NCBI GenBank assembly: GCA_026713825.1
Contig: JAPONS010000081.1
Span: forward strand, 1 to 64,000
Direction: 5' to 3'
Length of the DNA: 64,000 bases
Source of the DNA: Chloroflexota bacterium
GTDB taxonomy: Bacteria > Chloroflexota > Dehalococcoidia > Lucifugimonadales > UBA1127
Shown piece by piece: positions 7,639 through 16,446 of the stretch; the first letter of the stretch is position 1; the number at the start of each line of letters is the position of its first letter. The notes beneath the pieces are model-generated. The model did no database searches, was not told the DNA's origin, and worked only from the letters and a program-made list of their open reading frames with translations. The position numbers and the translations under genes were made by a program.

Positions 7639-8610
7639 ATGCCACGGATGCTCATTCCCATCGCCGCGGTGGTGGTCGTCGCCGCCTTCTTCCTGCCTCT
7701 CGGCTACGTCTTCTTCGTCGCCGGCGAGGCGGGCACCATCGTGCTCGGCATCGGCATCATCGTCGCCGTCCTCGCCATCGCCGGGCTTCGCTCGCTGGAG
7801 GGCTACCTGGACCGGGGCGGGCAGATCCTGGGCGGGCGCATGGTCCTGCCGCAGGGCGTCATGCCCTTCTGGCTCCCGACGCTGGCCGTCATCGTCGTCG
7901 CGGGCACGCTGCTGGGACTGGGCGGCCTCTTCATCGTGACCGGCCACAACGCGACCATCGTCCTGGGTCTGATCGCCATCATCGGCGTGCTCGTCGTGGG
8001 CGCGTCCATCGGCCGCATCGGCGGCGGCGATATGCAGTCACGCATGCGCGCCTTCATGCTGGTGACCACGCTGTCAATCGTGGGCGGCGGCTTCCTGCTG
8101 GGCGGCGCCATCTTCAGCGGCAAGGTGCTGGGCCACTACTTCTGGCCCATCGACCAGGTCTTCGTCGTGACGCCCGAGCAGCCGATAGCCTTCCCGCACC
8201 CGCCGCACGTGGAGCGCGCGGGCATAGACTGCGTGTTCTGTCATCGGACGGTCGAGACGGCCGCGGCGGCCAGCATCCCGCCGGTCCAGCAGTGCATGTT
8301 CTGCCACCAGGTCATCGCGACGCAGAGCGAGGAGGTGGTGAAGCTGGCCGCGGCGTGGGACACGGGCGAGCCCATCGCATGGGTGCGCGTGCACCGGCTG
8401 CCGGACCACGTCCGTTTCGTGCATGAATCGCACATCAGCTTCTTCTCGGAGAAGGACAACGTCCCCGCCAGCGCCGTGTGCAGCGTGTGCCACGGCGACG
8501 TGGGGGCCATGACCACGGTTTCGCAGGTTGAGCAGCTCCAGATGGGGTTCTGCGTCGACTGCCACCGGCAGAACAACGCGCCCACGGACTGCACAACCTG
8601 TCACTATTAG
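7639..8610 (+). CDS. actA: Alternative complex III subunit ActA, pentaheme cytochrome c with membrane domain
   Basis: A 323-residue protein with five CxxCH heme-binding motifs at residues 198, 219, 281, 305 and 318, as expected for pentaheme ActA. The first about 165 residues form roughly five transmembrane helices, so the cytochrome domain is anchored and faces the periplasmic side. ActA takes electrons from the ActB iron-sulfur subunit and passes them towards the monoheme cytochrome and the terminal acceptor in quinol:cytochrome c/HiPIP oxidoreduction. The start follows TGCAAGGGTAGGG. It is followed by the other act genes in order. Confidence 0.9.
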   Translation: MPRMLIPIAAVVVVAAFFLPLGYVFFVAGEAGTIVLGIGIIVAVLAIAGLRSLEGYLDRGGQILGGRMVLPQGVMPFWLPTLAVIVVAGTLLGLGGLFIVTGHNATIVLGLIAIIGVLVVGASIGRIGGGDMQSRMRAFMLVTTLSIVGGGFLLGGAIFSGKVLGHYFWPIDQVFVVTPEQPIAFPHPPHVERAGIDCVFCHRTVETAAAASIPPVQQCMFCHQVIATQSEEVVKLAAAWDTGEPIAWVRVHRLPDHVRFVHESHISFFSEKDNVPASAVCSVCHGDVGAMTTVSQVEQLQMGFCVDCHRQNNAPTDCTTCHY

Positions 8611-8630
8611 GGGTTGAGGACCAGAATCGT

Positions 8631-10886
8631 ATGGCGCTGACGCGGCGGCAACTGCTGAAGTACTCCGGCCTGGGGCTCCTGGGCGCGGTGGTCTTTGCCG
8701 GTTGCCGCATCCCGGACCGGGAGTTCATCGCGGAGAGTCCCGTGATGATCCCCGAGGACCTGGTCTACGGCGACGACCACTACTTCGCGACCCTCGCCCG
8801 CCCCAACACGGGCGTCGAGAGCGTGCTGGTTCGCGTGATGCAGGGCCGCGCCAAGAAGATCGAGGGCAACCCCGACTACCCGATGAGCCGCGGCAAGCAC
8901 TCGGCGCAGGCCGAGGCCGTGCTGCAAGAGCTCTACCACCCCGACCGCATCGCGACGCCGCTGCGGCGCGTCGGCGACCGCGGCGCCGGCGAGTTCGAGT
9001 CCATCTCGTGGGACGAGGCTCTGGACGAGTTGGCCGCGCGGCTCAACGACCACCTGGTCAACCCGGACACTATCGCCTTGATCACGGGGCCCCTGCGCGG
9101 GACGCTCGGCACGGTCGTCTCGCAGTTCGCCGACAACTACCAGCTACGCCGCTACGCCTTCGAGGCCGTCGACCAGACGGCGGTGCGCACGGTCTTCAAC
9201 CGCATGTACGGCCAGGACCGGCTGCCCACCTTCGACGTCCAGAACGCCCACTACGTCCTCTCCTTTGGGGCGGACTTCCTGAGCCACTGGCACGCGCCGC
9301 TCCACTACAACTGGCACTACGGCGAGTTCCGCGGCGAGACCGGCGGGCGCGGGAAGCTGGTGCAGATAGAGCCCCGCTTCTCCCTGACCGCCGCCAACGC
9401 CGACCGGTGGGTCTACGCGAACCCCGGCACGGAGGGCGTGCTGGCCATGGCCATGGCCAAGGTCATCCTCGACAGCCGCGAGGGCAACCCGGACGGCATG
9501 GCCGCGCTGCGGGAGACTATCGAGTTCAACGCGCTGCCGATGGAGACCGTCGAGGAGATCACCGGCGTCAAGGCTGGCGTCATCGAGACGCTGGCCCACG
9601 ACTTCGCGGCGAACCAGCCGGGCGTCGCCATCGGCGGCGGGCTGGCCGCGGCGCAGACCAACGGCCTCTTCAACATGACGGCCGTCTACATGCTCAACGC
9701 GCTGGTCGGCAGCGTCGGCAAGAAGGGCGGCGTCATCTTCAACCCGCCGGCTCCCATCCCCAACGTTGTCAGCAGCGCCGCAACCAACCCCCTCATGGAC
9801 TTCCAGCGGCTGGCCGACGACTTCCGCGGCAACCGCATCAACGCGGTGCTCGTGCGCGGCGTCGACCCGGCCTACGGCACGCCCGGCTCCATGCAGTTCG
9901 GGCGGGCCATGCGCGAGAACGTGCCCTTCATCGCCAGCTTCTCCAACTTCATGGACGAGACGACGCTGCTGGCCGACCTGGTGCTGCCCGACATGGCAAC
10001 GCTGGAGGCCTGGGGCGACGACGTCCCGGAGCCGGGCCCCGGCTACGAGGCCGGCGCGCTGCAGCAGCCCGTGGTCATGCCCTTCGTCGAGGGGCGGGCC
10101 TTCGGCGACGTGTTGCTGGCACTCGTCGACGACCTGGGCGGGCGCACGACGATCAAACTGCCGTGGGCCAACATTCAGGAAGCCGTCCGCGCGGAGGCGC
10201 AGGAGCTCTGGATCAAGAACCGCGGCTCCGTGCAGCAGTTCTCGAACTTCGAGGAGTTCTGGGTCGCCATCCTGCAGCGCGGCGGCTGGTGGGACACCAA
10301 CGCCACGGCCCCGGCGCCGCAGGCCCCCGACCTCAGCGCGGATCCCGGGAAGGCCCTGCCGGCCTTCTCCGGCGGCGCGAGCACCTACCCGTTCCACCTG
10401 CTGCCCTTCCCGTCGCATTCGATGGGCGACGGCTCCGACGCGCACCTGCCGTGGCTCCAGGCCACGCCGGACCCCATCACCACCGCGGTGTGGAGCACCT
10501 GGGTGGAGGTCAACCCCCGCGACGCCGACGCTTTGGACATCCGCGAGGGCGACGTCGTCACCGTCGAGTCCGCGCAGGGGGCCATCGAGGCGCAGGTGTA
10601 CGTGAACCCGGCGACCGCCCCCGGCACCGTCAGCGTGCCGATGGGGCAGGGGCACAGCAGCTTCGGCCGCTACGCCGAGGGCGTCGGCAGCAACGTGATG
10701 GAGGTCCTGGACGCCGTCTCCGACGAGACGACGGGGGCGTTCGCGTGGGGCGCGACGCGCGTCCGGATCGAGAAGACTGGCCGTCGCGAGCGCGTGCGCA
10801 AGTTCGAGGGCATGGTCGTGGCGCAGACGCTGCCGCACCGCACGGTCTACGAGATCTCGACGGGCAACGGCGGAGGCGCGCACTAG
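8631..10886 (+). CDS. actB1: Alternative complex III subunit ActB1, molybdopterin-oxidoreductase-like
   Basis: A 751-residue protein related to the catalytic subunits of complex iron-sulfur molybdoenzymes. The N-terminus has a twin-arginine motif (TRRQLLK) and a lipobox ending at Cys25 (VFAGC), which suggests Tat export and lipid anchoring. No CxxC cluster follows the signal, and ActB proteins of this class lack the cofactor, so the role is structural. Two later regions, around AIGGGLAAAQ and the C-terminal VTVESAQGAIEAQVYV barrel, fit the molybdopterin-domain fold. In several bacteria this part is fused to the iron-sulfur part; here it is a separate gene, with the ferredoxin-like subunit 51 bases downstream. 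Confidence 0.88.
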   Translation: MALTRRQLLKYSGLGLLGAVVFAGCRIPDREFIAESPVMIPEDLVYGDDHYFATLARPNTGVESVLVRVMQGRAKKIEGNPDYPMSRGKHSAQAEAVLQELYHPDRIATPLRRVGDRGAGEFESISWDEALDELAARLNDHLVNPDTIALITGPLRGTLGTVVSQFADNYQLRRYAFEAVDQTAVRTVFNRMYGQDRLPTFDVQNAHYVLSFGADFLSHWHAPLHYNWHYGEFRGETGGRGKLVQIEPRFSLTAANADRWVYANPGTEGVLAMAMAKVILDSREGNPDGMAALRETIEFNALPMETVEEITGVKAGVIETLAHDFAANQPGVAIGGGLAAAQTNGLFNMTAVYMLNALVGSVGKKGGVIFNPPAPIPNVVSSAATNPLMDFQRLADDFRGNRINAVLVRGVDPAYGTPGSMQFGRAMRENVPFIASFSNFMDETTLLADLVLPDMATLEAWGDDVPEPGPGYEAGALQQPVVMPFVEGRAFGDVLLALVDDLGGRTTIKLPWANIQEAVRAEAQELWIKNRGSVQQFSNFEEFWVAILQRGGWWDTNATAPAPQAPDLSADPGKALPAFSGGASTYPFHLLPFPSHSMGDGSDAHLPWLQATPDPITTAVWSTWVEVNPRDADALDIREGDVVTVESAQGAIEAQVYVNPATAPGTVSVPMGQGHSSFGRYAEGVGSNVMEVLDAVSDETTGAFAWGATRVRIEKTGRRERVRKFEGMVVAQTLPHRTVYEISTGNGGGAH

Positions 10887-10904
10887 CATAGCAAGAGCAA
10901 TGAG

Positions 10905-10923
10905 GCCCGCGTGGGGCGCGGGC
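10905..10923 (+). promoter_or_regulatory. Hairpin between actB1 and actB2
   Basis: GCCCGCG-TGGGG-CGCGGGC forms a 7-bp GC stem immediately before the TAGGAGG ribosome site of actB2. It may tune subunit stoichiometry through mRNA stability or translation, by inference. Confidence 0.4.
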
Positions 10924-10936
10924 TTAGGAGGACCCG

Positions 10937-11659
10937 GTGGCAGTAGAGCGAAAATGGGGCATGGCGGTGGACGCCGACAAGTGCACGGGCTGTCAGGCCT
11001 GTGTGGTCGCGTGCCAGTCAGAGAACAACATCCCCATCAATGAGCCGGACCACTTCCTGCAGCGGCGGGCCATCCAGTGGATCCGCATCGAGCGGTACTG
11101 GGAGGGCGAGTTCCCGGACGTGAAGGCGCGCTTTGTGCCCATGCTCTGCCAGCACTGCGAGAACGCGCCGTGCGAGTCGGTCTGCCCGGTCTTTGCCACC
11201 TACCACAACAACGAGGGCCTGAACGTCCAGGTGTACAACCGCTGCATCGGCACGCGGTTCTGCGCCAACAACGACCCGTGGAACGTGCGCTTCTTCAACT
11301 TCTGGGAGCCGGTCTGGCCGGAGCCCCTCCGCAACCAGCTCAACACGGACGTGACGGTGCGCAGCCGCGGCATCATGGAGAAGTGCCCCTTCTGCATCCA
11401 GCGCATCCGCCGCACCACGCGCGACGCGGGCATCGAGGGCCGCGAGGTCGAGGACGGCGACGTCGTCCCGGCGTGCGTGCAGTCCTGCCCCACCAACGCC
11501 CTGGTCTTCGGCGACCTCAACGACTCGAGCAGCCAGGTCGCCCACCTGCGGGAGGACGGCCGCCAGTACCGGATCCTGGACCACCTTGGCACGGAACCCA
11601 GCGTGCACTACCTGGCCAAGATAGACCCCTACGCGGCATCGGAAGGGGAGCATGCATAA
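10937..11659 (+). CDS. actB2: Alternative complex III subunit ActB2, four-cluster ferredoxin-like
   Basis: A 240-residue iron-sulfur protein, strong ribosome site AGGAGG. Cysteine motifs: C16-C19-C22-C26, C71-C74-C79-C83, an atypical third motif C103-IGTRF-C109-ANN-D113, and C150-C153 with C180-C184. In ActB-type proteins the third motif usually keeps three cysteines and holds a [3Fe-4S] cluster. Here the last position is Asp, leaving two Cys. It should relay electrons between the quinol-oxidising membrane subunits and ActA. Its stop overlaps the start of the next gene by 8 bases, indicating translational coupling. Confidence 0.9.
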   Translation: MAVERKWGMAVDADKCTGCQACVVACQSENNIPINEPDHFLQRRAIQWIRIERYWEGEFPDVKARFVPMLCQHCENAPCESVCPVFATYHNNEGLNVQVYNRCIGTRFCANNDPWNVRFFNFWEPVWPEPLRNQLNTDVTVRSRGIMEKCPFCIQRIRRTTRDAGIEGREVEDGDVVPACVQSCPTNALVFGDLNDSSSQVAHLREDGRQYRILDHLGTEPSVHYLAKIDPYAASEGEHA

Positions 11660-13049
11660 CGGCGGACCACACGGTCACCACGTAGACCTGCTGGAGCGGT
11701 CCTCGGAACAGGCCGCCGGCGAGGTGCTGGGCTGGACGGAACGGACCGGCCCGGTCTACCTGCTGGTGGTGCTGGTCCTGGCCGCGCTGGTGGCGCTCGG
11801 CGTGGTGGGCTTCGCGATGACGGCCGCGGACGGCGGGCTCGACACCCACCACCCGTGGGGCTACCTCGCCGCTGCCCTCGCCTTCATCATGACGACGAGC
11901 CTCTCGGCGCCGCTGGTGGCGATTGCTCCTCGCTTCGGCAAGGCGCACTGGAACCGCTACGTGTCGCGCATCGCCGAAATGTGGGGCGCCGTCGGCCTGG
12001 TGGCGCTGGTCATCCTCATCCCGCTGCTCCTGACGCTGCCGCCCGCCGACGACCGCAACACGATGCTGCTCTACGACACCATCGTGGAGGGCTGGCCGGT
12101 CGGCGCGCCGCACCTGTACGTGGCGCTGGTGATGGTCTTTGTGGTCATCAACGGCTTCGGGCTGCTGTGGGCCTCGGCCATCCCGGACTTCGCGCTGGCC
12201 AAGGGCCGCGTGGGCGGCCTCCGGGGCGCGCTCTACTCGAGGCTCTCCCTCGGCTGGGTGGGCTCCAAGCGGCAGTGGCGCGCGCTACGTGCGGGGCTGG
12301 GCGTCCTGGGCGCCCTCTACTTCATGTTCATCGTCTGGGCGCACACCGTCATCAGCTTCGACTTCGCCCAGAGCCTGGTGCCCGGCATGCGCGACTCGGT
12401 CTTCCCGGCGTGGCAGGCCCTCGGCGGCCTGCAGGCCGCGCTGGCGACGGTCATCGTGACGTCCTTCGTCGTGCGCAAGCTCGGCTTCTTCAAGGACTAC
12501 ATCGGCGTCAACCAGTTCTGGAGCATGGCGAAGCTGATGCTCGCGTCGTCGCTGCTGTGGATGTACTTCTGGTGGTCGGGCTTCATCATCTACTGGTACG
12601 GCAAGACGCCGGCGCAGCAGGACCTGCTGCAGCTCATGTGGTTCGGCCCGTACAGGACCATCTTCATCATCACCATCCTCCTGTGCTTCGCGTCGCCGCT
12701 CTTCATCCTGATGTGGAACCCGGTGCGCAAGAGCATCCTGGGGCCGACGATCGTGGGGTCGCTCATCATCATTGGCCACTTCTTCGACAAGATACGGATC
12801 TACGTCTCCTCCTACTCGGTGGAGGAGTACACGGGCCATGTGCTCAAGGAGGTCCCGGCGGCGGTGACCCCCGGGGCCGGCGACGCCCTCATGATGCTCG
12901 GCGTCGTCGCCGGCGCGCTGCTGGTGTTCACGCTGGCCATCAAGGTGGTGCCCATCGTCAATCTCTGGGAGATTCGAGAGGGCTCGATGCTGCAGGTGGT
13001 GCGGCCGTTCAAGAGGCTGCCGCTCAAGATCCTGGCGAAACCGGAATAG
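11652..13049 (+). CDS. actF: NrfD/PsrC-like membrane subunit of ACIII (ActF-like)
   Basis: A 465-residue polytopic protein with about ten hydrophobic helices, belonging to the NrfD/PsrC quinone-interacting family. Its N-terminus contains a His-rich HNGGPHGHH segment before the first helix. Of the two NrfD-like proteins in the operon, this one is the more divergent and is assigned ActF by elimination: the next gene matches ActC motifs better. The overlapping start with actB2 and the order B-F-C-D-E support membership of the complex. The F/C assignment could be swapped. Confidence 0.8.
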   Translation: MHNGGPHGHHVDLLERSSEQAAGEVLGWTERTGPVYLLVVLVLAALVALGVVGFAMTAADGGLDTHHPWGYLAAALAFIMTTSLSAPLVAIAPRFGKAHWNRYVSRIAEMWGAVGLVALVILIPLLLTLPPADDRNTMLLYDTIVEGWPVGAPHLYVALVMVFVVINGFGLLWASAIPDFALAKGRVGGLRGALYSRLSLGWVGSKRQWRALRAGLGVLGALYFMFIVWAHTVISFDFAQSLVPGMRDSVFPAWQALGGLQAALATVIVTSFVVRKLGFFKDYIGVNQFWSMAKLMLASSLLWMYFWWSGFIIYWYGKTPAQQDLLQLMWFGPYRTIFIITILLCFASPLFILMWNPVRKSILGPTIVGSLIIIGHFFDKIRIYVSSYSVEEYTGHVLKEVPAAVTPGAGDALMMLGVVAGALLVFTLAIKVVPIVNLWEIREGSMLQVVRPFKRLPLKILAKPE

Positions 13050-13059
13050 GCCCTCACCC

Positions 13060-13095
13060 CGTCATTCCCGCGAAGGCGGGAACCCAGAGGGGTGG
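13060..13095. repeat. Dispersed palindromic repeat (family R2) inside the act operon
   Basis: CGTCATTCCCGCGAAGGCGG begins a near-palindrome that continues with GAACCCAGAGGGG. The same element recurs at many sites in the window (for example 41080, 41247, 44536, 47886, 63914). It separates the two NrfD-like genes. Confidence 0.8.
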
Positions 13096-13150
13096 AGGAT
13101 GGACGGGCATGAAGATAGAAGACCGGAACAGGAAAGGCTAGGCGACAGGG

Positions 13151-14530
13151 ATGCAACTGCGCCCCGTTCTGACAGAGCGGGATATCAACCGCGATCTGCT
13201 GCGGCCAGTGCTGGCGACGCCCCTCTGGTTCTACTTCCTGATGGGCGGGCTGGCCATTGGCGTGTGCGTGGCGATCGGCGGTTTCGCGTGGGCCATCAAC
13301 CACGGTACGGGCGTGTACGGCATCAACCGCCCCGTCATGTGGGGCTTCCTGCTGGTCAACTTCGTGTTCTGGGTCGGCATCAGCCACGCCGGCGTCATGC
13401 TCTCGGCCATCCTCCGCCTCAGCAACGCCGAGTGGCGACGCCCCGCGACCCGCGCGGCGGAGGTGCTCACCATCTTTGCGCTGGGCACCGCGGCCCTGCA
13501 CCCGCTCTTCCACACGGGCCGCCCGTGGCGCATCTACTGGTCCATGCCCCCCGGCTACGACCTCGGCCGCGGCATCTGGCCCGACATCCGGTCCCCCTTC
13601 GTCTGGGACCCGACTGCCATCTCGACGTACCTGACGGGCACGACGCTCTTCGTCATCCTGCTGCTCATCCCGGACCTGGCCGTGCTCCGCGACCGGTCCT
13701 CTGGGCTCATGCACAAGGTGTACGGCTTCATGAGCCTCGGCTGGAAGGGCAACACGCGGCAGTGGAAGCTGCAGATCATCGCGGGCTTCCTGCTGTCGGC
13801 GCTCATCCTGCCCGTGTTCGTCTCGGTGCACAGCATCGTGTCGTGGGACTTCGCGGTGCAGATCGCCGTCGAGGGCTGGAACGCGACCATCTTCGCGCCG
13901 TACTTCGTCATCGGCGCCGTGCACTCCGGCGTGGCCGGCGTGATCTCGGTGCTCGCGCTGCTGCGGTGGATGTTCCGCTGGGAGAACTACATCCGCGACG
14001 ACCACTTCGACGCCCTCGCGCGGCTGATGATCGTGGTGGCGACGGCGTGGTTCTACTTCTTCGTCATCGAGTTCCTGCTGGGCATCTACCCCAACGAGGA
14101 GCCGGAGCTCTCGCTGCGGATGCTGCAGGTCTTCGAGTGGCCCTTCAGCGCGACGTTCATCATCTTCGTCCTCATGGGCTACGTGGTGCCCGTGCCGCTG
14201 TGGCTGTTCAAGAAGGTGCGGACGAACGTGGCCCTCATGTTCTGGACGACACTCATGGTCAACATCGGCATGTGGCTGGAGCGTTTCATCATCATCATCC
14301 CCAGCCTCATGCGCAAACAACCGCTCACATTCAACTGGGGCTCGTACAACCCGAGTCCCATCGAGCTGATCCTGGTCGCAGGCAGTTTCTGTCTCGTGTT
14401 CCTTGGCGTTCTCACGTTCTCCAAGTTCTTCCCCATCATCCCGCTGGCGGACGCCAAGGAGGGGGTCGCATTGGAGACGCACGTTCGGGTAGGCAAGGTG
14501 ATGGTCCCGGCCGCGTACCGGGAGGAATAG
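13151..14530 (+). CDS. actC: Alternative complex III subunit ActC, NrfD-like quinol-interacting membrane protein
   Basis: A 459-residue protein with about ten transmembrane helices. Diagnostic blocks are MWGFLLVNFVFWVGISHAGV, LHPLFHTGRPW and IRSPFVWDPTAISTYLTGT, which are characteristic of ActC, the subunit proposed to bind menaquinol. SVHSIVSWDFAVQ in the middle is another family block. Spacing to actD is 17 bases. A repeat element lies just upstream, so its translation may be less tightly coupled to the preceding gene. Confidence 0.9.
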   Translation: MQLRPVLTERDINRDLLRPVLATPLWFYFLMGGLAIGVCVAIGGFAWAINHGTGVYGINRPVMWGFLLVNFVFWVGISHAGVMLSAILRLSNAEWRRPATRAAEVLTIFALGTAALHPLFHTGRPWRIYWSMPPGYDLGRGIWPDIRSPFVWDPTAISTYLTGTTLFVILLLIPDLAVLRDRSSGLMHKVYGFMSLGWKGNTRQWKLQIIAGFLLSALILPVFVSVHSIVSWDFAVQIAVEGWNATIFAPYFVIGAVHSGVAGVISVLALLRWMFRWENYIRDDHFDALARLMIVVATAWFYFFVIEFLLGIYPNEEPELSLRMLQVFEWPFSATFIIFVLMGYVVPVPLWLFKKVRTNVALMFWTTLMVNIGMWLERFIIIIPSLMRKQPLTFNWGSYNPSPIELILVAGSFCLVFLGVLTFSKFFPIIPLADAKEGVALETHVRVGKVMVPAAYREE

Positions 14531-14547
14531 GCTAAGCGAGGCGAGCT

Positions 14548-15060
14548 ATGGCAGGCAGAAGCGTTCTGGGAGTGTTCAAGGAGGTCGACGAGGCCGTCGA
14601 CGCAGCCGACAAGCTGCGCGAGAGCGGCCTTGAAGACTTTGAGGTGCTGTCCGGCACCCCGTACCCGGAGGGGGCCTTCGGCGAGAAGGTGGCCAACCAC
14701 CGTCTCTACGTGTGGCCGCTGATGGGCGCAATGCTCGGATTCTCCATCGCCGTGCTGGTGACCGCGGGGACGCAGCTCGCCTACCCGCTGGTGACCGGCG
14801 GCAAGCCCATCCTCGCCCTGCCCGCCATGTTCATCATCGCCTACGAGGGCACGATGCTGGGCGCCATCATCTCCACCATCATCGGCGTCATCTTCGAGTC
14901 CCGCCTGCCCAAGGCCAAGCTCGACCTGTACGACCCCCGCATCACGGAGGGCTACATAGGCCTCGTCGTCGTCGCCCCGGAGGGCGAGGCGGAACGCGTC
15001 GATGCCCTGTTCAAGTCGGCCAACGCCGCAGACGTCCAACTGGAGCCAGTGAGCGGCTAA
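14548..15060 (+). CDS. actD: Alternative complex III subunit ActD (DUF3341)
   Basis: A 170-residue protein with the ActD pattern: an N-terminal soluble alpha/beta domain starting LGVFKEVDEAVDAADKLRE, two central transmembrane helices (about 54-75 and 85-117), and a C-terminal ferredoxin-like half. ActD is a small membrane subunit whose function in the complex is not established. Its TAA overlaps the ATG of actE (TAATG), typical of coupled translation. Confidence 0.9.
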   Translation: MAGRSVLGVFKEVDEAVDAADKLRESGLEDFEVLSGTPYPEGAFGEKVANHRLYVWPLMGAMLGFSIAVLVTAGTQLAYPLVTGGKPILALPAMFIIAYEGTMLGAIISTIIGVIFESRLPKAKLDLYDPRITEGYIGLVVVAPEGEAERVDALFKSANAADVQLEPVSG

Positions 15061-15689
15061 TGTTGCGAATGTTGCACACCGGAGGCAGCCCCACGCGCCG
15101 GCCGTTCGCCCCTGGGCGAGCGGTGGCACGTCGTGGCGTCGTGTTCGCCCTTGCGGCGATCGCGTTGCTGCTGCTCGCCTCCGGGTGTCTTGCCAAGAGC
15201 GGCAGCTACGCCCCCATCGACTGGGCGGCGGAGATGCACTATACGCAGACCTACCGGCCCCAGGAGCCGCCGCGGCTCGATTCGCCGCCCGGCGCCGTGC
15301 CGTTCAAGTTCGCCGGCGACGAGCGCACGCTGACCCGCGCGCCCCACGTCGACCCTTCGGACTACACGTCACTCGTCAACCCGCGCGCCGGCGAGGCCGC
15401 ACCCGGGACAGCAGGCTACGATCAGGCCGTCGAGCTCTACCGCTGGAACTGCTCCCACTGCCACGGCATGGAGGGCGCCGGCGACGGCCGCGTCAACGAG
15501 TTCCTGACCGCCTACAGCTACGTCCCCGTACCGAACCTCGCCGACGAGGCCACTGTCGAGAAGACGGACGGCGACATCTACGGCATCCTGACCGACGGCG
15601 TGCTGGTCATGCCCGCCTTCCGGAACCTCCTGTCAGTCGAGGACCGGTGGCTGCTCGTCGACTATGTCCGGCAGCTCCAGGAAAGCTAG
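15060..15689 (+). CDS. actE: Alternative complex III subunit ActE, monoheme cytochrome c lipoprotein
   Basis: A 209-residue protein with an N-terminal hydrophobic segment and a lipobox ending at Cys43 (LLLASGC), so probably lipid-anchored outside the membrane. One CxxCH motif is at C131-H135 (CSHCHG). A Met184 in VLVMPAF is the likely sixth heme ligand. This matches ActE, which passes electrons from ActA to a downstream oxidase or soluble carrier. It is the last act gene. Seventy-nine bases separate it from ccmH, so cytochrome maturation genes may be cotranscribed. Confidence 0.9.
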   Translation: MLRMLHTGGSPTRRPFAPGRAVARRGVVFALAAIALLLLASGCLAKSGSYAPIDWAAEMHYTQTYRPQEPPRLDSPPGAVPFKFAGDERTLTRAPHVDPSDYTSLVNPRAGEAAPGTAGYDQAVELYRWNCSHCHGMEGAGDGRVNEFLTAYSYVPVPNLADEATVEKTDGDIYGILTDGVLVMPAFRNLLSVEDRWLLVDYVRQLQES

Positions 15690-15768
15690 CCACGGCGCGG
15701 CCTTCCCCCGCAGTGTGCCCATGTCCTACGATTATTGGTGCGCGCGGCACTAGTCCGCGCCCGGAGCG

Positions 15769-16311
15769 GTGACGTACGTGGCGACAGTTCGGCGGCTTGC
15801 ACCTGTAACGCTCGTCTCGAGCATGGCGGCGCTCGCGCTGCTGGCCTGCACCTCCGCCGTCTCGCCGCTGTCACCGGAGGAGCAGCGCGCGCAGGCCGTC
15901 GACCAGTCCCTCATCTGCCCCATCTGCCCCGGCGAGACCATCGACCGCTCGCAGGTGCAGCTCGCCAAGGACATGCAGGTCATCGTCCGCGAGCAGATCG
16001 ACGAGGGACGCACCGACGCGGAGATCCGGCAGTTCTTCGTCGACCGCTACGGCGAGCGGGTGCTCGCCGCGCCGCCGCGCGAGGGCTTTCACTGGCTGGT
16101 GTGGGCCGTGCCGCCCACGGGCATCGCGCTCGGGCTGCTGGCCCTCTTCTGGGTGACGCAGCTCATGGGCCGGCGCCCGCCGGAGCCGCAACCCGCCGAG
16201 CGTCTCGCCGGCGGCGAGGGCGACCTCGCGCCCTACCTGCAGCAGGTGGATCGCGAGCTCGCCGGCGACGGGCCGGCGACGGGCGACGAGGACAGCAAGG
16301 AGAACACGTAA
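15769..16311 (+). CDS. ccmH: Cytochrome c maturation protein CcmH/NrfF-like
   Basis: A 180-residue protein starting at GTG. An N-terminal signal ends at a lipobox-like LLAC (Cys27). The redox pair is C50-PI-C53 in SLICPICPGETID, the expected CcmH position, followed by the helical ...AKDMQVIVREQI and a C-terminal transmembrane helix at about 108-130. CcmH keeps the apocytochrome CxxCH thiols reduced for heme ligation by CcmF. In keeping with this, ccmF follows. The act operon upstream encodes at least six heme sites that need this machinery. Confidence 0.88.
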   Translation: MTYVATVRRLAPVTLVSSMAALALLACTSAVSPLSPEEQRAQAVDQSLICPICPGETIDRSQVQLAKDMQVIVREQIDEGRTDAEIRQFFVDRYGERVLAAPPREGFHWLVWAVPPTGIALGLLALFWVTQLMGRRPPEPQPAERLAGGEGDLAPYLQQVDRELAGDGPATGDEDSKENT

Positions 16312-16332
16312 CTGATGGCGAACTTGGGCTCC
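16299..16332 (+). repeat. Direct repeat, copy 1 of ccmH-ccmF junction
   Basis: The 34 bases around the ccmH stop (GAGAACACGTAAC, then ATGGC.AC.TGGGCTCC) recur at 16431-16464 around the real ccmF start with five mismatches. Copy 1 would encode MANLGS, a duplicate of the ccmF start MADLGS, but has no open continuation. Confidence 0.75.
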
Positions 16333-16430
16333 CGCTTCCTCCATCCCGGCGAAAGCCGGGATCCAGGGGCGCGGGGCAGCGGGTCGCAGGCCAAGGGGTA
16401 GGCTCCCGCTTGCGCGGGAACAACGGAAGG
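16333..16430. repeat. R1 palindrome and hairpin inserted between duplicated junctions
   Basis: CCATCCCGGCGAAAGCCGGG at 16341 starts a dispersed R1 repeat, and a second inverted repeat (CCCGCTTGCGCGGG) follows near 16403. Together they separate the two junction copies and push ccmF about 135 bases from ccmH. Confidence 0.75.
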
Positions 16431-16446
16431 GGAGAACACGTAACAC

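Noticed and set aside
9144-10889. A 581-residue minus-strand frame within actB1
   Set aside because: Antisense shadow of ActB1, rich in His, Val, Arg and Asp, without motifs or a ribosome site.
12812-14482. 556-residue minus-strand frame opposite actC
   Set aside because: Antisense to a clear NrfD-like gene; the acidic/His-rich composition is a shadow artefact.
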